Shown here piece by piece: positions 1 through 10,840 of a stretch of DNA of 64,000 nt. The notes below the pieces were generated by a model. It saw nothing but the letters and a program-made list of their open reading frames with translations. It made no database searches and was not told the origin of the DNA. Source of the stretch: Solirubrobacter sp963792915 (GTDB taxonomy: Bacteria; Actinomycetota; Thermoleophilia; Solirubrobacterales; Solirubrobacteraceae); assembly GCA_963792915.1 (NCBI GenBank), contig CAWBYD010000003.1:620001-684000 (forward strand), in the 5' to 3' direction. Positions within the stretch are counted from its first letter, which is position 1. Each line of letters begins with the position of its first letter. The translations under genes and the position numbers were made by a program.

Positions 1-1
1 A

Positions 2-502
2 GCCGACCACGCGCTCGCGCGCGCCGGTCTCGGCACCAAGGAGTGGCTCGCGGACCCCAGCATCGTGCTCTACACGGTCTTCGTGGCGATCTCGTGGAAG
101 TACTTCGGCTTCCACATGGTGCTCTACCTCGCCGGCCTGCAGCAGATCCCGCACGAGCTCGAGGAGGCGGCGCTGATCGACGGCGCGCGGCCGTGGGAGG
201 TGTTCCGCTACGTCACGCTGCCGCTGCTCGGGCCGACGATCCGGGTCTCCGCGTTCCTCTCGATCATCGGCGCGCTGCAGTTGTTCGACCTCGTGTGGGT
301 GATGACCGGCGGCGGGCCGGTGCACGCATCCAACACGATGGCGATCTACATGATCGACTACGGCTTCAAGCGCTTCGAATTCGGCTACGCGAGCGCGGTC
401 GCGGTGATCATGCTCGCGATCTCGCTGGTGTTCGCGCTGACCTACCAGCGCTTCGTGCTGCGGCGCGACATCCAGGGCGCCCTGACCACGATGGGCCGAT
501 GA
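2..502 (+). CDS. Sugar ABC transporter permease, MalF/UgpA type (5' end outside window)
   Basis: Inner-membrane permease of a carbohydrate ABC importer. The frame is open from base 2, where GLGTKEWLADPSIVLYTVF matches the family's GLG..WL.DP segment, so the ATG at 65 is internal and the start lies upstream of the window. The cytoplasmic loop that docks on the ATPase (EAA motif) is visible as EEAALIDGARPWEVFRYVTL, followed by hydrophobic helices and the late GGGP turn typical of MalF-like subunits. Its TGA overlaps the ATG of the next permease, so the two are translationally coupled. The binding protein and ATPase are presumably outside the window. Substrate cannot be told beyond a sugar or polyol. 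Confidence 0.9.
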   Translation, partial: ADHALARAGLGTKEWLADPSIVLYTVFVAISWKYFGFHMVLYLAGLQQIPHELEEAALIDGARPWEVFRYVTLPLLGPTIRVSAFLSIIGALQLFDLVWVMTGGGPVHASNTMAIYMIDYGFKRFEFGYASAVAVIMLAISLVFALTYQRFVLRRDIQGALTTMGR

Positions 503-1311
503 GGCGGATCGGGCTCTACGCGGTCGCGCTGCTGGTCGCGCTCGCGATCCTCGTGCCGATCGTCTACGCGGTGCTCGGCGGCTTCCGCGACACGGCGCAG
601 ATCGGGTCGGACCCGGTCGCGCTCCCGCACCCGTGGGTGTTCAGCAACTACACCGGGATCCTCGGCTCCGGGACGTTCTGGCGCCAGGTCTACAACAGCA
701 CGCTGATCGCCGCGGTCTCGACGCTGCTGGTGGTGCCGCTGGCCGCGCTGGCGGCGTTCGTGTTCGCGCGCATGGCCTTCCGCGGGCGCGAGCTGATGTA
801 CACGGTCTTCACGCTCGGCCTGCTGTTCCCGGTCGCGGTCGCGATCCTGCCGATCTTCATCATGGTCCGCCACCTCGGGCTGCTCGACAACCCGCTGGGC
901 GTCGCGCTCCCGCAGGCCGCGTTCGGGCTGCCGATCACGATCGTGATCCTGCGCCCGTTCTTCGCCAGCTTCCCGAACGAGCTGCAGGACGCGGCGGCGA
1001 TCGACGGCTGCGGGCCGTTCCGGTTCTTCTGGACGATCCTGCTGCCGCTGTCGCGTCCGGTGCTGGCCACCGTGTCGGTGCTGGCGATCGTCGGCAGCTG
1101 GAACGCGTTCCTGCTGCCGCTCGTCGTGCTCACCGACTCAAACCACTGGACGCTGCCGCTGGGCGTGACCAACTACTCGCAGCAGTACACCGCCGACACG
1201 GCTCGCATCCTGGCCTTCACGACGCTCTCGATGGTCCCGGCGCTGGTGTTCTACGCGTTCGCCGAGCGCCACCTGGTGAGCGGGCTCACCAGCGGGGCCG
1301 TAAAGGGCTAG
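499..1311 (+). CDS. Sugar ABC transporter permease, MalG/UgpE type
   Basis: Partner permease of the upstream MalF-type subunit, 270 residues, the usual size. Six hydrophobic segments can be seen, the first at residues 5-27, and the EAA loop reads LQDAAAIDGCGPFRFFWTIL near residue 185. The ATG at 499 overlaps the preceding stop, which is why it is preferred over other starts. The family works as a heterodimer with an MsmK/MalK-type ATPase and an extracytoplasmic binding lipoprotein. It is the last gene of the operon: paired hairpins follow, and the next gene runs the other way. Confidence 0.92.
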   Translation: MRRIGLYAVALLVALAILVPIVYAVLGGFRDTAQIGSDPVALPHPWVFSNYTGILGSGTFWRQVYNSTLIAAVSTLLVVPLAALAAFVFARMAFRGRELMYTVFTLGLLFPVAVAILPIFIMVRHLGLLDNPLGVALPQAAFGLPITIVILRPFFASFPNELQDAAAIDGCGPFRFFWTILLPLSRPVLATVSVLAIVGSWNAFLLPLVVLTDSNHWTLPLGVTNYSQQYTADTARILAFTTLSMVPALVFYAFAERHLVSGLTSGAVKG

Positions 1312-1374
1312 GGCGCCCCCGGAGGGACGCCCTAGGCCTTGGGTGCAGGACTACCGCGGCGGCAGCAGCCGCGG
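1310..1374. terminator. Two hairpins between convergent genes
   Basis: A stem AGGGCG/CGCCCT (1310-1315 with 1328-1333, with an inner CCC/GGG) begins at the permease stop codon. A second perfect 7-bp stem CCGCGGC/GCCGCGG (1354-1360 with 1368-1374) follows. Neither has a U-tract. The position between the convergent ends at 1311 and 1383 fits a bidirectional terminator. Confidence 0.5.
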
Positions 1375-1382
1375 AGCCGGCG

Positions 1383-4300
1383 TCACGGTGTCGTCGTCGA
1401 CAGCGTGAACGTGAGGGTCTTGCTGTACGAGCCCGACCGCAGGGCGTCGGTGGCCGCGATCGCCTGCTGGAACTGCAGCGCGACCGCGTCGTTGGACGTC
1501 GGGCCGCCGTAGGTCAGCAGGGTGAGCGGGGTGCTCGAGACGTTCGCGAACGTCGTGTTCGAGTTGGCGCTGTTGGTGGCCCGCGCCTTGACCGCCTGCG
1601 GCAGCGAGAACGTGCCGTTGACCAGATGGCCCGGAGCCGTCGCCGACGTGTCGGCCACGGTCAGCGTGGCGTCGCCGCCGGTCGAGACGACGTTGGCCGT
1701 CGTGCTCGCGTTGTAGGTGTTCGCGACCGCGGCGGTGAAGTTGCCGAAGCCGGCCGCCGGGCCGAGCGTCAGGGCCAGCGTCGGGATCACGGTGCCGCCC
1801 ACGTCGTCGGAGGCCGTCGGCGGGACGGTCACGGAGACGTCCTTGCTGGCGGTCTGGCCGTCGGCGTAGGTGACGGTCAGCGTGGCGCTGTGCGTGCCGC
1901 CCGTGAGGTACGAGTGGCTCGCCGTCGCGCCGGTCGCCGTGGCGCCGTCATCGAACTTCCAGGTGTAGGACACGCCGCCGGACTTGCCGATACCGAAGTC
2001 CACCTTGCTCGACGTCGCCGCCGGCGTCGCCTGCGGGTCGGGACCCGGGGTATCGTCGCCGCCGACGTAGTCGAAGCGCCAGACGCCCATGTTGTTGTTG
2101 CGGAAGCAGTAGTAGCAACCGCCGTAGGACGCGACGTACAGCGCGCCGTCGGCCCCGAACTGCACCGCGACCGGGCGGGTGCCGCCCAGCAGCGCCGACG
2201 GGATGATGCCGAGCAGCGAGTCGGCCGAGACGGGCTGGCCGCCGTCCTTCATCGTCGCGGGGTCCATCAGCAGCGCGTGCCGCAGAGCGGTCGGCGACGC
2301 GAAGTCCATCAGGAACCAGCGGCCGTCCCAGTAGGAGGGCCACGCGTTCGGGCCGGCGTTGGCCGGCCGGCGGTAGATGCCGCCGTCCATCGGGGCCTGG
2401 CCGCCGGTGCTGGCCGCGAACGGGCACAGACGGGTGATGGCGGGCGACGGTGTGTAGTTGTTGTTGGTGTAGATGCCGACGCCGTTGGCGTTCTTCGGGT
2501 ACGAGTAGCAGCCGCCCTGCGGGCCGTACCAGAGGTTCACCGGCGAGGCGGCCGGCAGCGTGGTCAGGCCGGTGTTGTACGGCGAGGTGTTCGTGATGGT
2601 GCCGCGGCAGTCCCAGAACGCGCCGGTCTGGCCGTCGGTGCCGCCGCCGACCGTGCCCGGGATGTTGTCGCTGAGGTTGCCCGGCAGGCCGCCGCCCGTG
2701 GGGCTCGGCAGCTTGGCGCGGTAGTCCCAGCGGTTGCCCGCCTGGCAGAACGGCCAGCCGTAGTTCGCGGCGTGGCTGATGATCGTCGCGTTCTCGGTCT
2801 TGCCCTCGCCCCAGGTCGTGCTGTCGGTGGCCTGGTCCGGGCCGACCCACGCGGTGGTGATCAGGTCGGTCTTGGGATCGATGTGGATCGTGTAGTCGTT
2901 GCGGACGCCCATCGCGAAGATCTCGGGCTTCGCCAGGCCATCCTTGACGCCCTGGCTGTCCGGCGGGAACAGCTGCGGGCCGTTCGGCGCCGAGGCGTCC
3001 GGGATCGTGTACGTCGTCCCGATGCCCGGCGTGTCACCCGGGTTGTCCAGCGGGTGGATGCGGATGATCTTGCTCTCGTAGGCGTTGGTGTTGGCGGCGC
3101 TGCCGCGCGCGTCGGCGTAGGAGATCAACCGGTTGTCCTGGCCGGACAGATCCGGACGCTGGTCCGCAGGGGTCTGACCGCAGTGCGTGTTGACCGCGGC
3201 ACCGGGGCACGGGATCGTGTACGACGGGTCGGCGTTGGTGTAGCCGCCGTTGGTGGAGTTCGGGCTGTTACCGATGTTGTCGCCGTTGGAGATATACAGG
3301 TTGCCCTGCGAGTCCCAGGCCGCCGAGGCACCGGCGTGGCAGCAGGAGTACACCGACTGCTCCCAATGCATGATGACCTTCTCGGAGCCGGGCACGATCG
3401 TCTTGGTCGCCGGGTCGTAGGTGAAGCGCGAGAGGCGACGCTCGCCCATGTAGGTGCTGCGGTCGAAGCCCCGCCCGTACACCGTCGGGTTGTTGTGGAC
3501 GTACTGGTTGTCGGTTCCGGGCGGGTAGCCCATCTCGCCGCCATAGTACGGGAAGTACTGGGCGTAGATGTACGGACGGCCCTTGGTGAACTTCGGGTCG
3601 AGCTGCATCGCGAGCAGGCCGACCTCGACGGTGGACGTCTGCCCCGCCTCGGCCCCGCCGCCCTTGGCGCCGTAGACCTGCAGGCTCGTCACCATGCTGA
3701 TCTTGTCCGGGTTCTGGTCGTTGCTGCCGGCGACCGTCGGGTCGAACACGTGGATCGTGCCGCAGCCCTGGCCCACGTTGGGCTGGTCCCAGTTCGTGAC
3801 CTGGGCCTGGCCCTGCGTGCAGATCGCGCGGCCGCCGTAGAAGATGCGGCCGTCGTCGGCGGCGACCATGCGGGTCATCTCGCCGTTGAACTGGTTCGAC
3901 GTGGTCGACGGGTTCATCGGCGTCACGCGCGTAGCGGTGTAGTCGGAGTTGATCGTGGCCTTGCAGTTGCCGCGGACCATGCCGGCGGCCCACTCGATCG
4001 CGCCCAGCGCGTGCTTGTTGATGTTGGCGTCCTGCCAGTCGGCGGACGAGCTGCCGAGCTCCGTGTAGAAGGAGCGGCCGGACTGGATGTCACGGCACCA
4101 GGAGGCCGGCGCGGCGAGCGACGGCTGGATGCCGTTGACGTTGTTGTTCTGGGTCGAGTTGCCGTAGTTCTTCTGGACGGCGTCGTTGGTGACCGACGTG
4201 CCGTCCGGCAGGATGTTTCCGCGCACGCGGGCCACGGTCTGGACTGTTCCCGTCGGGTTGGTGGCCCACGTGTACCAGGTCTCCGTCAGGCCCTTGTCGA

Positions 4301-4823
4301 GCATCGGAAGATCACGCGTGGACGGGTGGACGCGGTCCAGGAACTCGACGTCGCGCGACGCCGACACGGTGCCGGTTGCGGTCACGCGCGGGTTGCCAGT
4401 GAGGCCGATCAGCGTGTCGAAGAACGCGCCGTTGCCCTGCTCGAGCGTCGCCGTCTCGCCGACGCCGACGAAGCCGCCGCCGTTCTGGACGTAGGTCTGC
4501 AGGTCGGCGCGCTCGGCCGGGTCCGGGAGCGCGTCGCCCGCCGAGTTGACGAACACCACGGCGCGGTAGCCGGCGAGGTTGGCCGCGTTGATCTTCGTCG
4601 CGTCGGCCGTCGTGTCGACGGTGAAGTTGTTCGCGCTGCCGAGGGCCTGGATCGCCGCGGCCGCGTCGGTTGAGACGGGGTTGGCGGTTCCCCCGGTTCC
4701 GGTGAAGACCAGGACCTTGCCGGCATCCGCCAGCGCTGGTGCTGCACCGATCGCCGCGGTTGCGAGCACGCTGCCCGCGAGCGCGACCCCGGCGCGAATC
4801 GACGGCCGTATCGCGATACCCAT
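1383..4823 (-). CDS. Secreted ThuA / glucose-sorbosone dehydrogenase-like protein with PKD and WxL-like C-terminal domain
   Basis: Exported multidomain protein of 1146 residues. After a signal peptide (cleavage near APALADA) comes a ThuA-like glutamine-amidotransferase fold (KVLVFTGTGG to NGGGFVGVGE, about residues 35-235), then a long soluble glucose/sorbosone-dehydrogenase-like beta-propeller rich in Asn, Gly and Tyr (about 280-925), one PKD domain (KFDDGATATGATASHSY, about 932-1008), and the 138-residue C-terminal domain shared with three other proteins here (1386-1799). Two ATGs are possible; 4823 is chosen because GGAGGAGG (4831-4838) lies 7 nt upstream, while the ATG at 4829 is only 1 nt away. 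ThuA plus dehydrogenase fusions are common in secreted carbohydrate proteins; the exact substrate and PQQ use are not shown by the sequence. Confidence 0.88.
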   Translation of the reverse strand: MGIAIRPSIRAGVALAGSVLATAAIGAAPALADAGKVLVFTGTGGTANPVSTDAAAAIQALGSANNFTVDTTADATKINAANLAGYRAVVFVNSAGDALPDPAERADLQTYVQNGGGFVGVGETATLEQGNGAFFDTLIGLTGNPRVTATGTVSASRDVEFLDRVHPSTRDLPMLDKGLTETWYTWATNPTGTVQTVARVRGNILPDGTSVTNDAVQKNYGNSTQNNNVNGIQPSLAAPASWCRDIQSGRSFYTELGSSSADWQDANINKHALGAIEWAAGMVRGNCKATINSDYTATRVTPMNPSTTSNQFNGEMTRMVAADDGRIFYGGRAICTQGQAQVTNWDQPNVGQGCGTIHVFDPTVAGSNDQNPDKISMVTSLQVYGAKGGGAEAGQTSTVEVGLLAMQLDPKFTKGRPYIYAQYFPYYGGEMGYPPGTDNQYVHNNPTVYGRGFDRSTYMGERRLSRFTYDPATKTIVPGSEKVIMHWEQSVYSCCHAGASAAWDSQGNLYISNGDNIGNSPNSTNGGYTNADPSYTIPCPGAAVNTHCGQTPADQRPDLSGQDNRLISYADARGSAANTNAYESKIIRIHPLDNPGDTPGIGTTYTIPDASAPNGPQLFPPDSQGVKDGLAKPEIFAMGVRNDYTIHIDPKTDLITTAWVGPDQATDSTTWGEGKTENATIISHAANYGWPFCQAGNRWDYRAKLPSPTGGGLPGNLSDNIPGTVGGGTDGQTGAFWDCRGTITNTSPYNTGLTTLPAASPVNLWYGPQGGCYSYPKNANGVGIYTNNNYTPSPAITRLCPFAASTGGQAPMDGGIYRRPANAGPNAWPSYWDGRWFLMDFASPTALRHALLMDPATMKDGGQPVSADSLLGIIPSALLGGTRPVAVQFGADGALYVASYGGCYYCFRNNNMGVWRFDYVGGDDTPGPDPQATPAATSSKVDFGIGKSGGVSYTWKFDDGATATGATASHSYLTGGTHSATLTVTYADGQTASKDVSVTVPPTASDDVGGTVIPTLALTLGPAAGFGNFTAAVANTYNASTTANVVSTGGDATLTVADTSATAPGHLVNGTFSLPQAVKARATNSANSNTTFANVSSTPLTLLTYGGPTSNDAVALQFQQAIAATDALRSGSYSKTLTFTLSTTTP

Positions 4824-4912
4824 CGACATCCCTCCTCCAGACGATTAATGCCGCTCGTCCAGGTCCCCGGCCCGGATCGTTGCGGCACAGCGGACGTCGC
4901 CGCTTAAGCCCG

Positions 4913-4942
4913 ACGTTACATCGGCTTCGACTGCCGTGTCAA
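4913..4942 (-). promoter_or_regulatory. Sigma-A-like promoter for the ThuA/dehydrogenase gene
   Basis: On the minus strand TTGACA (4942-4937), an 18-nt spacer and TAACGT (4918-4913). This would start transcription near 4906 and give a leader of roughly 80 nt with the GGAGGAGG site at 4831-4838. The -35 hexamer is a perfect match in a GC-rich background. Confidence 0.6.
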
Positions 4943-5031
4943 CGAAATCTCCGGCGAATCCTCAGAAATCGCCCCAAACGCTGTACCCATGCCGAAAATG
5001 AGAAAAAGTCGCGCGAGGGATCAAATCGGGT

Positions 5032-5060
5032 TTGACGCCGCGTTCCGGCACCGGTACGGT
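5032..5060 (+). promoter_or_regulatory. Sigma-A-like promoter for the cupredoxin gene
   Basis: TTGACG (5032-5037), a 17-nt spacer and TACGGT (5055-5060), with the ribosome site GGAGG at 5088 and the TTG start at 5100 downstream. It makes the upstream ATG at 4989 impossible as a start for this transcript. It sits back to back with the promoter at 4913-4942. Confidence 0.6.
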
Positions 5061-5099
5061 CGGGGCTCGCAACGATCGTCTGTCTTGGAGGGGGCTGCG

Positions 5100-7004
<1,905 letters not shown>

Positions 7005-7016
7005 ACGCCGGGCACG

Positions 7017-7052
7017 ACGCCCGCGGCGGTCACCCCAGACCGCCGCGGGCGT
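7017..7052. terminator. Bidirectional terminator hairpin
   Basis: Perfect 14-bp inverted repeat ACGCCCGCGGCGGT (7017-7030) and its complement (7039-7052) around an 8-nt loop, placed between the convergent stops at 7004 and 7059. It lacks a U-run, as is common in actinobacteria. Confidence 0.8.
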
Positions 7053-7058
7053 GCGCGC

Positions 7059-8321
7059 TTAAAGGATCGGGTCCTGGTTGGTGATCAGCCGGGCGCCGCG
7101 GCCGTGGGTGAGGAAGCTGAACATCCAGCGGACGAACACCAGGAAGCGGTTCTGGTACCCGATCAGGTACCAGAGGTGGACCAGCAGCCACATCGACCAG
7201 GCCGGGAAGCCCCACAGCTTGAGGCCCTTCAGGTCGGCGACGGCGCGGGCGCGCCCGATCGTCGCGAGGTTGCCCTTGTCGATGTACTTGAAGGGCGCCG
7301 AGGTCTTCTGGCGCAGGCGCTTGGCGGCGTAGCGGCCCATCTGCATCGCCACCGGCGCCACGCCGGGGAACGGATCGGCGTCGCGGACGCGCACCATGTC
7401 ACCGATCGCGAGCACCTCGGGGTGCCCGGGAACGCTCAGGTCGGGCTCGACGATCAGGCGTCCAGCGCGGTCGGTCTGCCCGCCCGCGGCCTCGGCCAGC
7501 TGCCCGGCGATCCCCGCCGCCAGCACGCCGGCCGCCCAGATCACCGTGCGCGCGTTGACGCGCTCATCCCGCGCATCCGGGCCCGTGCGGATCACGACGC
7601 CGTGCTCGTCGAGGTTCGTGACCATGTGGTCGACGAGCGGCGTCACGCCCAGGTTCACGAGCGAGTGCGTCGCCTTCTTGGACAGCCGCGGCGGGAACGC
7701 GGCCAGCACGCGGTCGCCGGCCTCGACCAGCAGCACCTTCGCCTTCGATGTGTCGGCGTGGCGGTAGTCGCGGCGCGTGTCGCGCGCGATCTCGGCGATC
7801 TGGCCCGCCATCTCGACGCCGGTCGGCCCGGCGCCGACGACGACGAACGTCAGCAGCGCCTTCTGCTCCTCCGGGTCGGTCTCGAGCTCGGCCGCCTCGA
7901 GCGCCCCGAGGATGCGGGAGCGGATCGAGAGCGCGCCCTCGAGCGTCTTGAGCTCGTGCGCGTGCTCCTCCCACTCGGGGTGACCGAAGTAGTTGTACTG
8001 GGAACCGCCGGCGACGATCAGCGTGTCATAGGCCAGCCTTCGCGGGCCGGACGCCGTGCTGACGGGCACTTCGCGCGCAGCGAGGTCGAAGCCCGTCACC
8101 TCGCCCAGCACGACGTCGAAGTTCTCGCGGTCGCGGAAGATCGCTCGCAGCGGGTAGCAGATCTCGCCCGGGTTCAAGGCGCCGGTGGCGACCTGGTACG
8201 CGAGCGGCTGGAAGAGGTGGAAGTTGCGGCGGTCGACCAGCGTGACCTCGAAGTCGCCCTTGAGGTGCAGGCCCGCCTGGAGGCCGCCGAAGCCGCCGCC
8301 CACGATCACGACTCGGTGCAT
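7059..8321 (-). CDS. ndh: Type II NADH dehydrogenase (NDH-2)
   Basis: Peripheral membrane flavoprotein of 420 residues that oxidises NADH and reduces quinone without pumping protons. The N-terminal FAD dinucleotide fold is RVVIVGGGFGG (residues 3-13). The NAD fold FVVVGAGPTGVEMAGQIAEI sits near residue 160, and the third FAD motif VLAIGDMVRVRD near 310. A C-terminal amphipathic/hydrophobic stretch (FPAWSMWLLVHLWYLIGYQN) matches the NDH-2 membrane anchor. It is the last of four same-strand genes, 21 nt after the binding-protein gene, and ends at the 7017-7052 terminator. Functional link to the upstream kinase genes is not evident. Confidence 0.93.
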   Translation of the reverse strand: MHRVVIVGGGFGGLQAGLHLKGDFEVTLVDRRNFHLFQPLAYQVATGALNPGEICYPLRAIFRDRENFDVVLGEVTGFDLAAREVPVSTASGPRRLAYDTLIVAGGSQYNYFGHPEWEEHAHELKTLEGALSIRSRILGALEAAELETDPEEQKALLTFVVVGAGPTGVEMAGQIAEIARDTRRDYRHADTSKAKVLLVEAGDRVLAAFPPRLSKKATHSLVNLGVTPLVDHMVTNLDEHGVVIRTGPDARDERVNARTVIWAAGVLAAGIAGQLAEAAGGQTDRAGRLIVEPDLSVPGHPEVLAIGDMVRVRDADPFPGVAPVAMQMGRYAAKRLRQKTSAPFKYIDKGNLATIGRARAVADLKGLKLWGFPAWSMWLLVHLWYLIGYQNRFLVFVRWMFSFLTHGRGARLITNQDPIL

Positions 8322-8342
8322 GCGCGAGGACTCTAAAAGGTC

Positions 8343-9332
8343 TCACCGGATCGACTGGCGGCTGAGCTCGATCGTCTTGGCCACGTCCGCGCGGGTGACG
8401 AAGTGCGGGCCGGTCGCGATCACGTCGCCCTCGGACGGGAGCAGGCCGTAGCGGGCGCGCAGCGCCAGCATCTCGACCGGCAGGTAGCCCTGCAGGTACG
8501 GCTGCTGGTCGATCGCGAACGACAGCGCGCCCCGCTGCACGGCGTCCAGCACGTCCGGGGTGAGGTCGAACGTCCCGATCTTGACGTCCGTCGTGCCGAG
8601 GCCCTTGGCCGCCGCCAGCCCGCTCAGCGAGTTCGTGGCCAGGATGCCCTGGATGCCGCCGGCGGCGACCGCGCGGGCGATCCTCACCGGCGTCGCGGGG
8701 CTGTCGTCGGCGACGCCGAGCACGCGCGAGCTGCCGCCGGCGTCGCGCATCGCGCGCTCCAGCCCGGCGCAGCGCGCGTCGAGCCCGCGGTTGCCCACCT
8801 GCTGGTTGACGCACAGCGCGCGCCGCACGCCTGACGCGGCTAGGCGGCGGCCCGCCTCCAGGCCGGCGCGGTCCTCGATCTGCCCGACGTGCGCGAGCAC
8901 GCCGAGGCTGCGGAAGATGTCGCTTCCCGAATTGATCGACACGACCGGGATGCCCGCCTGCACGGCGCGCCGGATCGCCGGCGCGAGCCCGTCCTCGGGG
9001 ATCGAGACGACGAGCCCGTCGGGCCGGGTCGCCACCGCCTCGTCGATCATCGCGCTCATGCGTGCGAGGCTGTAGACGTCCGGCGCCCGGTAGTCGACGA
9101 GCACGTCGTAGCGGCGCGCGGCGGACGTCACGCCGTTGCGGACGATCGCCCAGAACTTGCTCGACGCGGGGCCATGCGTGACGACCGCGATCCGCACCGC
9201 GCCGTCGGGCACCGGCGCGCCCGCAGGCGCCGCGGCCGGCGTACCGGAGACGTGCACGGCGGGCGCGCGCACGACCTCGCGGCCGCCGCAGCCGGCGAGC
9301 ACCAGGCACGTCATGAGCAGCGCGCGCCTCAT
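8343..9332 (-). CDS. Sugar-binding lipoprotein (periplasmic-binding-protein-like, RbsB type)
   Basis: 329 residues. The N-terminus MRRALLMTCLVLAGCGG carries a lipobox (LAGC), so the mature protein is membrane-anchored outside the cell. The rest matches type I periplasmic sugar-binding proteins: IAVVTHGPASSKFWAIVRNG, DGLVVSIPEDG, GIPVVSINSGSD, ILATNSLSGLAAAKGLG and the late SFAIDQQPYLQGY motif. The ATG overlaps the stop of the histidine kinase gene by 4 bp (ATGA), so it is translationally coupled to a sensor rather than to a permease or ATPase. It may therefore act as the ligand-sensing partner of the kinase; that is inference. Confidence 0.88.
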   Translation of the reverse strand: MRRALLMTCLVLAGCGGREVVRAPAVHVSGTPAAAPAGAPVPDGAVRIAVVTHGPASSKFWAIVRNGVTSAARRYDVLVDYRAPDVYSLARMSAMIDEAVATRPDGLVVSIPEDGLAPAIRRAVQAGIPVVSINSGSDIFRSLGVLAHVGQIEDRAGLEAGRRLAASGVRRALCVNQQVGNRGLDARCAGLERAMRDAGGSSRVLGVADDSPATPVRIARAVAAGGIQGILATNSLSGLAAAKGLGTTDVKIGTFDLTPDVLDAVQRGALSFAIDQQPYLQGYLPVEMLALRARYGLLPSEGDVIATGPHFVTRADVAKTIELSRQSIR

Positions 9333-10840
9333 GGCGCCGGCAGCCGCGCGCACACGCGCGTCCCCTGCCCCACGGGGCTGTCGATCTCGAGCGTGCCGCC
9401 GACCGCCGCCACGCGATCCTGCAGGCCGCGCAGCCCGCCGCCCGCCTTGGGATCGACGCCGCCGACACCGTCGTCGGCGATCGCCACCACGATCTCCTCG
9501 CCGTCGCGCGTGACCTCCACGCGCGCGCTCGACGCCTCGGCGTAGCGGGTCACGTTGGTCAGCGCCTCGGCGACGAGGAAGTAGGCCGCGGCTTCGACCG
9601 CGGGCGCCAGGCGCTCGTCGATCTCGACCGCGCACTCGATCGGCATCGACGCGCGCTCGGCCAGCACGTCGATGGCGGGCGCGAGCCCGCGCTCGGTGAG
9701 GATCGCGGGATGGATGCCGCGGGCCAGCTCGCGCAACTCGCCGAGCGCCGCCGCGAGGCGCTCGGAGAGCTCGTCGACGAGCGGCTTGGCCTCGGGATCG
9801 AGCTTCGCGCGCAGCACGCGCAGGTCGAGCGCCAGCGTCACCAGTTGCTGCTGCGCGCCGTCGTGCAGATCGCGCTCGATGCGGCGGCGCGCCGAATCGC
9901 CGGCCTCGATGATCCGCAGCCGCGACAGGCGCAGCTCGTCGACCCGCGCCTGCAGGTCGGCCCGCAGGCGCTCGTTGTCCATCGCCAGCAGGGAGGCCGA
10001 GGCCGCGGCCTCGACGAGTTCGCGGCTCGTGTCCAGCGCCGCGTCGTGGATGATCGCGGCGACCCGCCGCCCTTCGCGCTCGACGACGGTGTACGCGCGC
10101 CCCGAGCCGGGCTCCGGCAGCTCCGCCGGCCGGCCGGCCTCGTCGACGAAGCGCCCGCGATCCGCCAGCCAGTAGACGACGGCCACCGTGCGATCGCCGA
10201 GGCTCTCGGCCAGCATCTCGCGCACCGGGCCGCCCGGCTGCGCGCGCGGCGCGAGCAGCGCGCGGGTGATCGACGACAGCACGCCGTACAGCGCGTCGAG
10301 CGTGGCGATCACGAGGATCGCGGCCGGCAGCGCGAGCGCCGCCAGCACCAGCCCGAGTCCCGCGCCCAGGCGCCACGGGCCGACGAAGTCGATCGCCCCG
10401 CCGGCGACGCCGTCGACCGCCGCCTCGATCAGCACCGCCAGCGTGACGACGGGCGCGAGCGCCACGGCCAGCAGCACGAGCGCGAGCGCCGGGCGCAGCA
10501 CGAGATGCCCGGCGGTGCGCCACAGCCCGCGGTCGGCGAGCAGCTCGAGCGAGCGCCGGAACGGGCTGCCCGGCGTCCGCAGGCGGGCGGCGAGCGGCGG
10601 GATATGGGTGTCGAGCCAGCGGTTCGCCGCGCGGCGGTCGGCCTGGACGAGCGCGCGCCCGACCGCGGCGGCGGCGACCAGCAGCGGCAGCCCGATGCCC
10701 ACAACGCTGAGCGCCGCGCCGAGCAGCAGCGCCGCGGTCACGGGGATCGCGAGCAGCGCGAGCGGCAGACCCAGCAGCAGGTACACGACCGCGTGGCCGG
10801 CCCGCTCGAAGCGCCGCTCGAGGTCGAGCGCGGCGATCAC
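9329..10840 (-). CDS. Membrane sensor histidine kinase, HisKA_3/NarL-partner type
   Basis: 503 residues. The N-terminal half holds hydrophobic helices in two blocks (about residues 18-65 and 110-200), matching the putative-sensor domain of actinobacterial kinases. The dimerisation box is RRIERDLHDGAQQQLV (His is the phosphoacceptor). The ATPase domain follows with N box EALTNVTRYAEAS, G1 DDGVGGVD and G2 GLRGLQDRV. Kinases of this family normally phosphorylate a LuxR-type response regulator, but none is encoded next to it. Overlaps of 4 bp with the genes on both sides indicate one operon with the DUF4097 protein upstream and the sugar-binding lipoprotein downstream. Confidence 0.92.
   Translation of the reverse strand: MIAALDLERRFERAGHAVVYLLLGLPLALLAIPVTAALLLGAALSVVGIGLPLLVAAAAVGRALVQADRRAANRWLDTHIPPLAARLRTPGSPFRRSLELLADRGLWRTAGHLVLRPALALVLLAVALAPVVTLAVLIEAAVDGVAGGAIDFVGPWRLGAGLGLVLAALALPAAILVIATLDALYGVLSSITRALLAPRAQPGGPVREMLAESLGDRTVAVVYWLADRGRFVDEAGRPAELPEPGSGRAYTVVEREGRRVAAIIHDAALDTSRELVEAAASASLLAMDNERLRADLQARVDELRLSRLRIIEAGDSARRRIERDLHDGAQQQLVTLALDLRVLRAKLDPEAKPLVDELSERLAAALGELRELARGIHPAILTERGLAPAIDVLAERASMPIECAVEIDERLAPAVEAAAYFLVAEALTNVTRYAEASSARVEVTRDGEEIVVAIADDGVGGVDPKAGGGLRGLQDRVAAVGGTLEIDSPVGQGTRVCARLPAP

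Noticed and set aside
633..4673. Plus-strand open frame of 1346 codons
   Set aside because: Runs antisense to the ThuA/dehydrogenase gene; Arg/Gly/Ala-rich with no domain. A side effect of high third-position GC in the real gene.
4989..5099. ATG 4989 as start of the cupredoxin gene
   Set aside because: It lies upstream of the TTGACG/TACGGT promoter; TTG 5100 has GGAGG at the right distance and starts a clean signal peptide.
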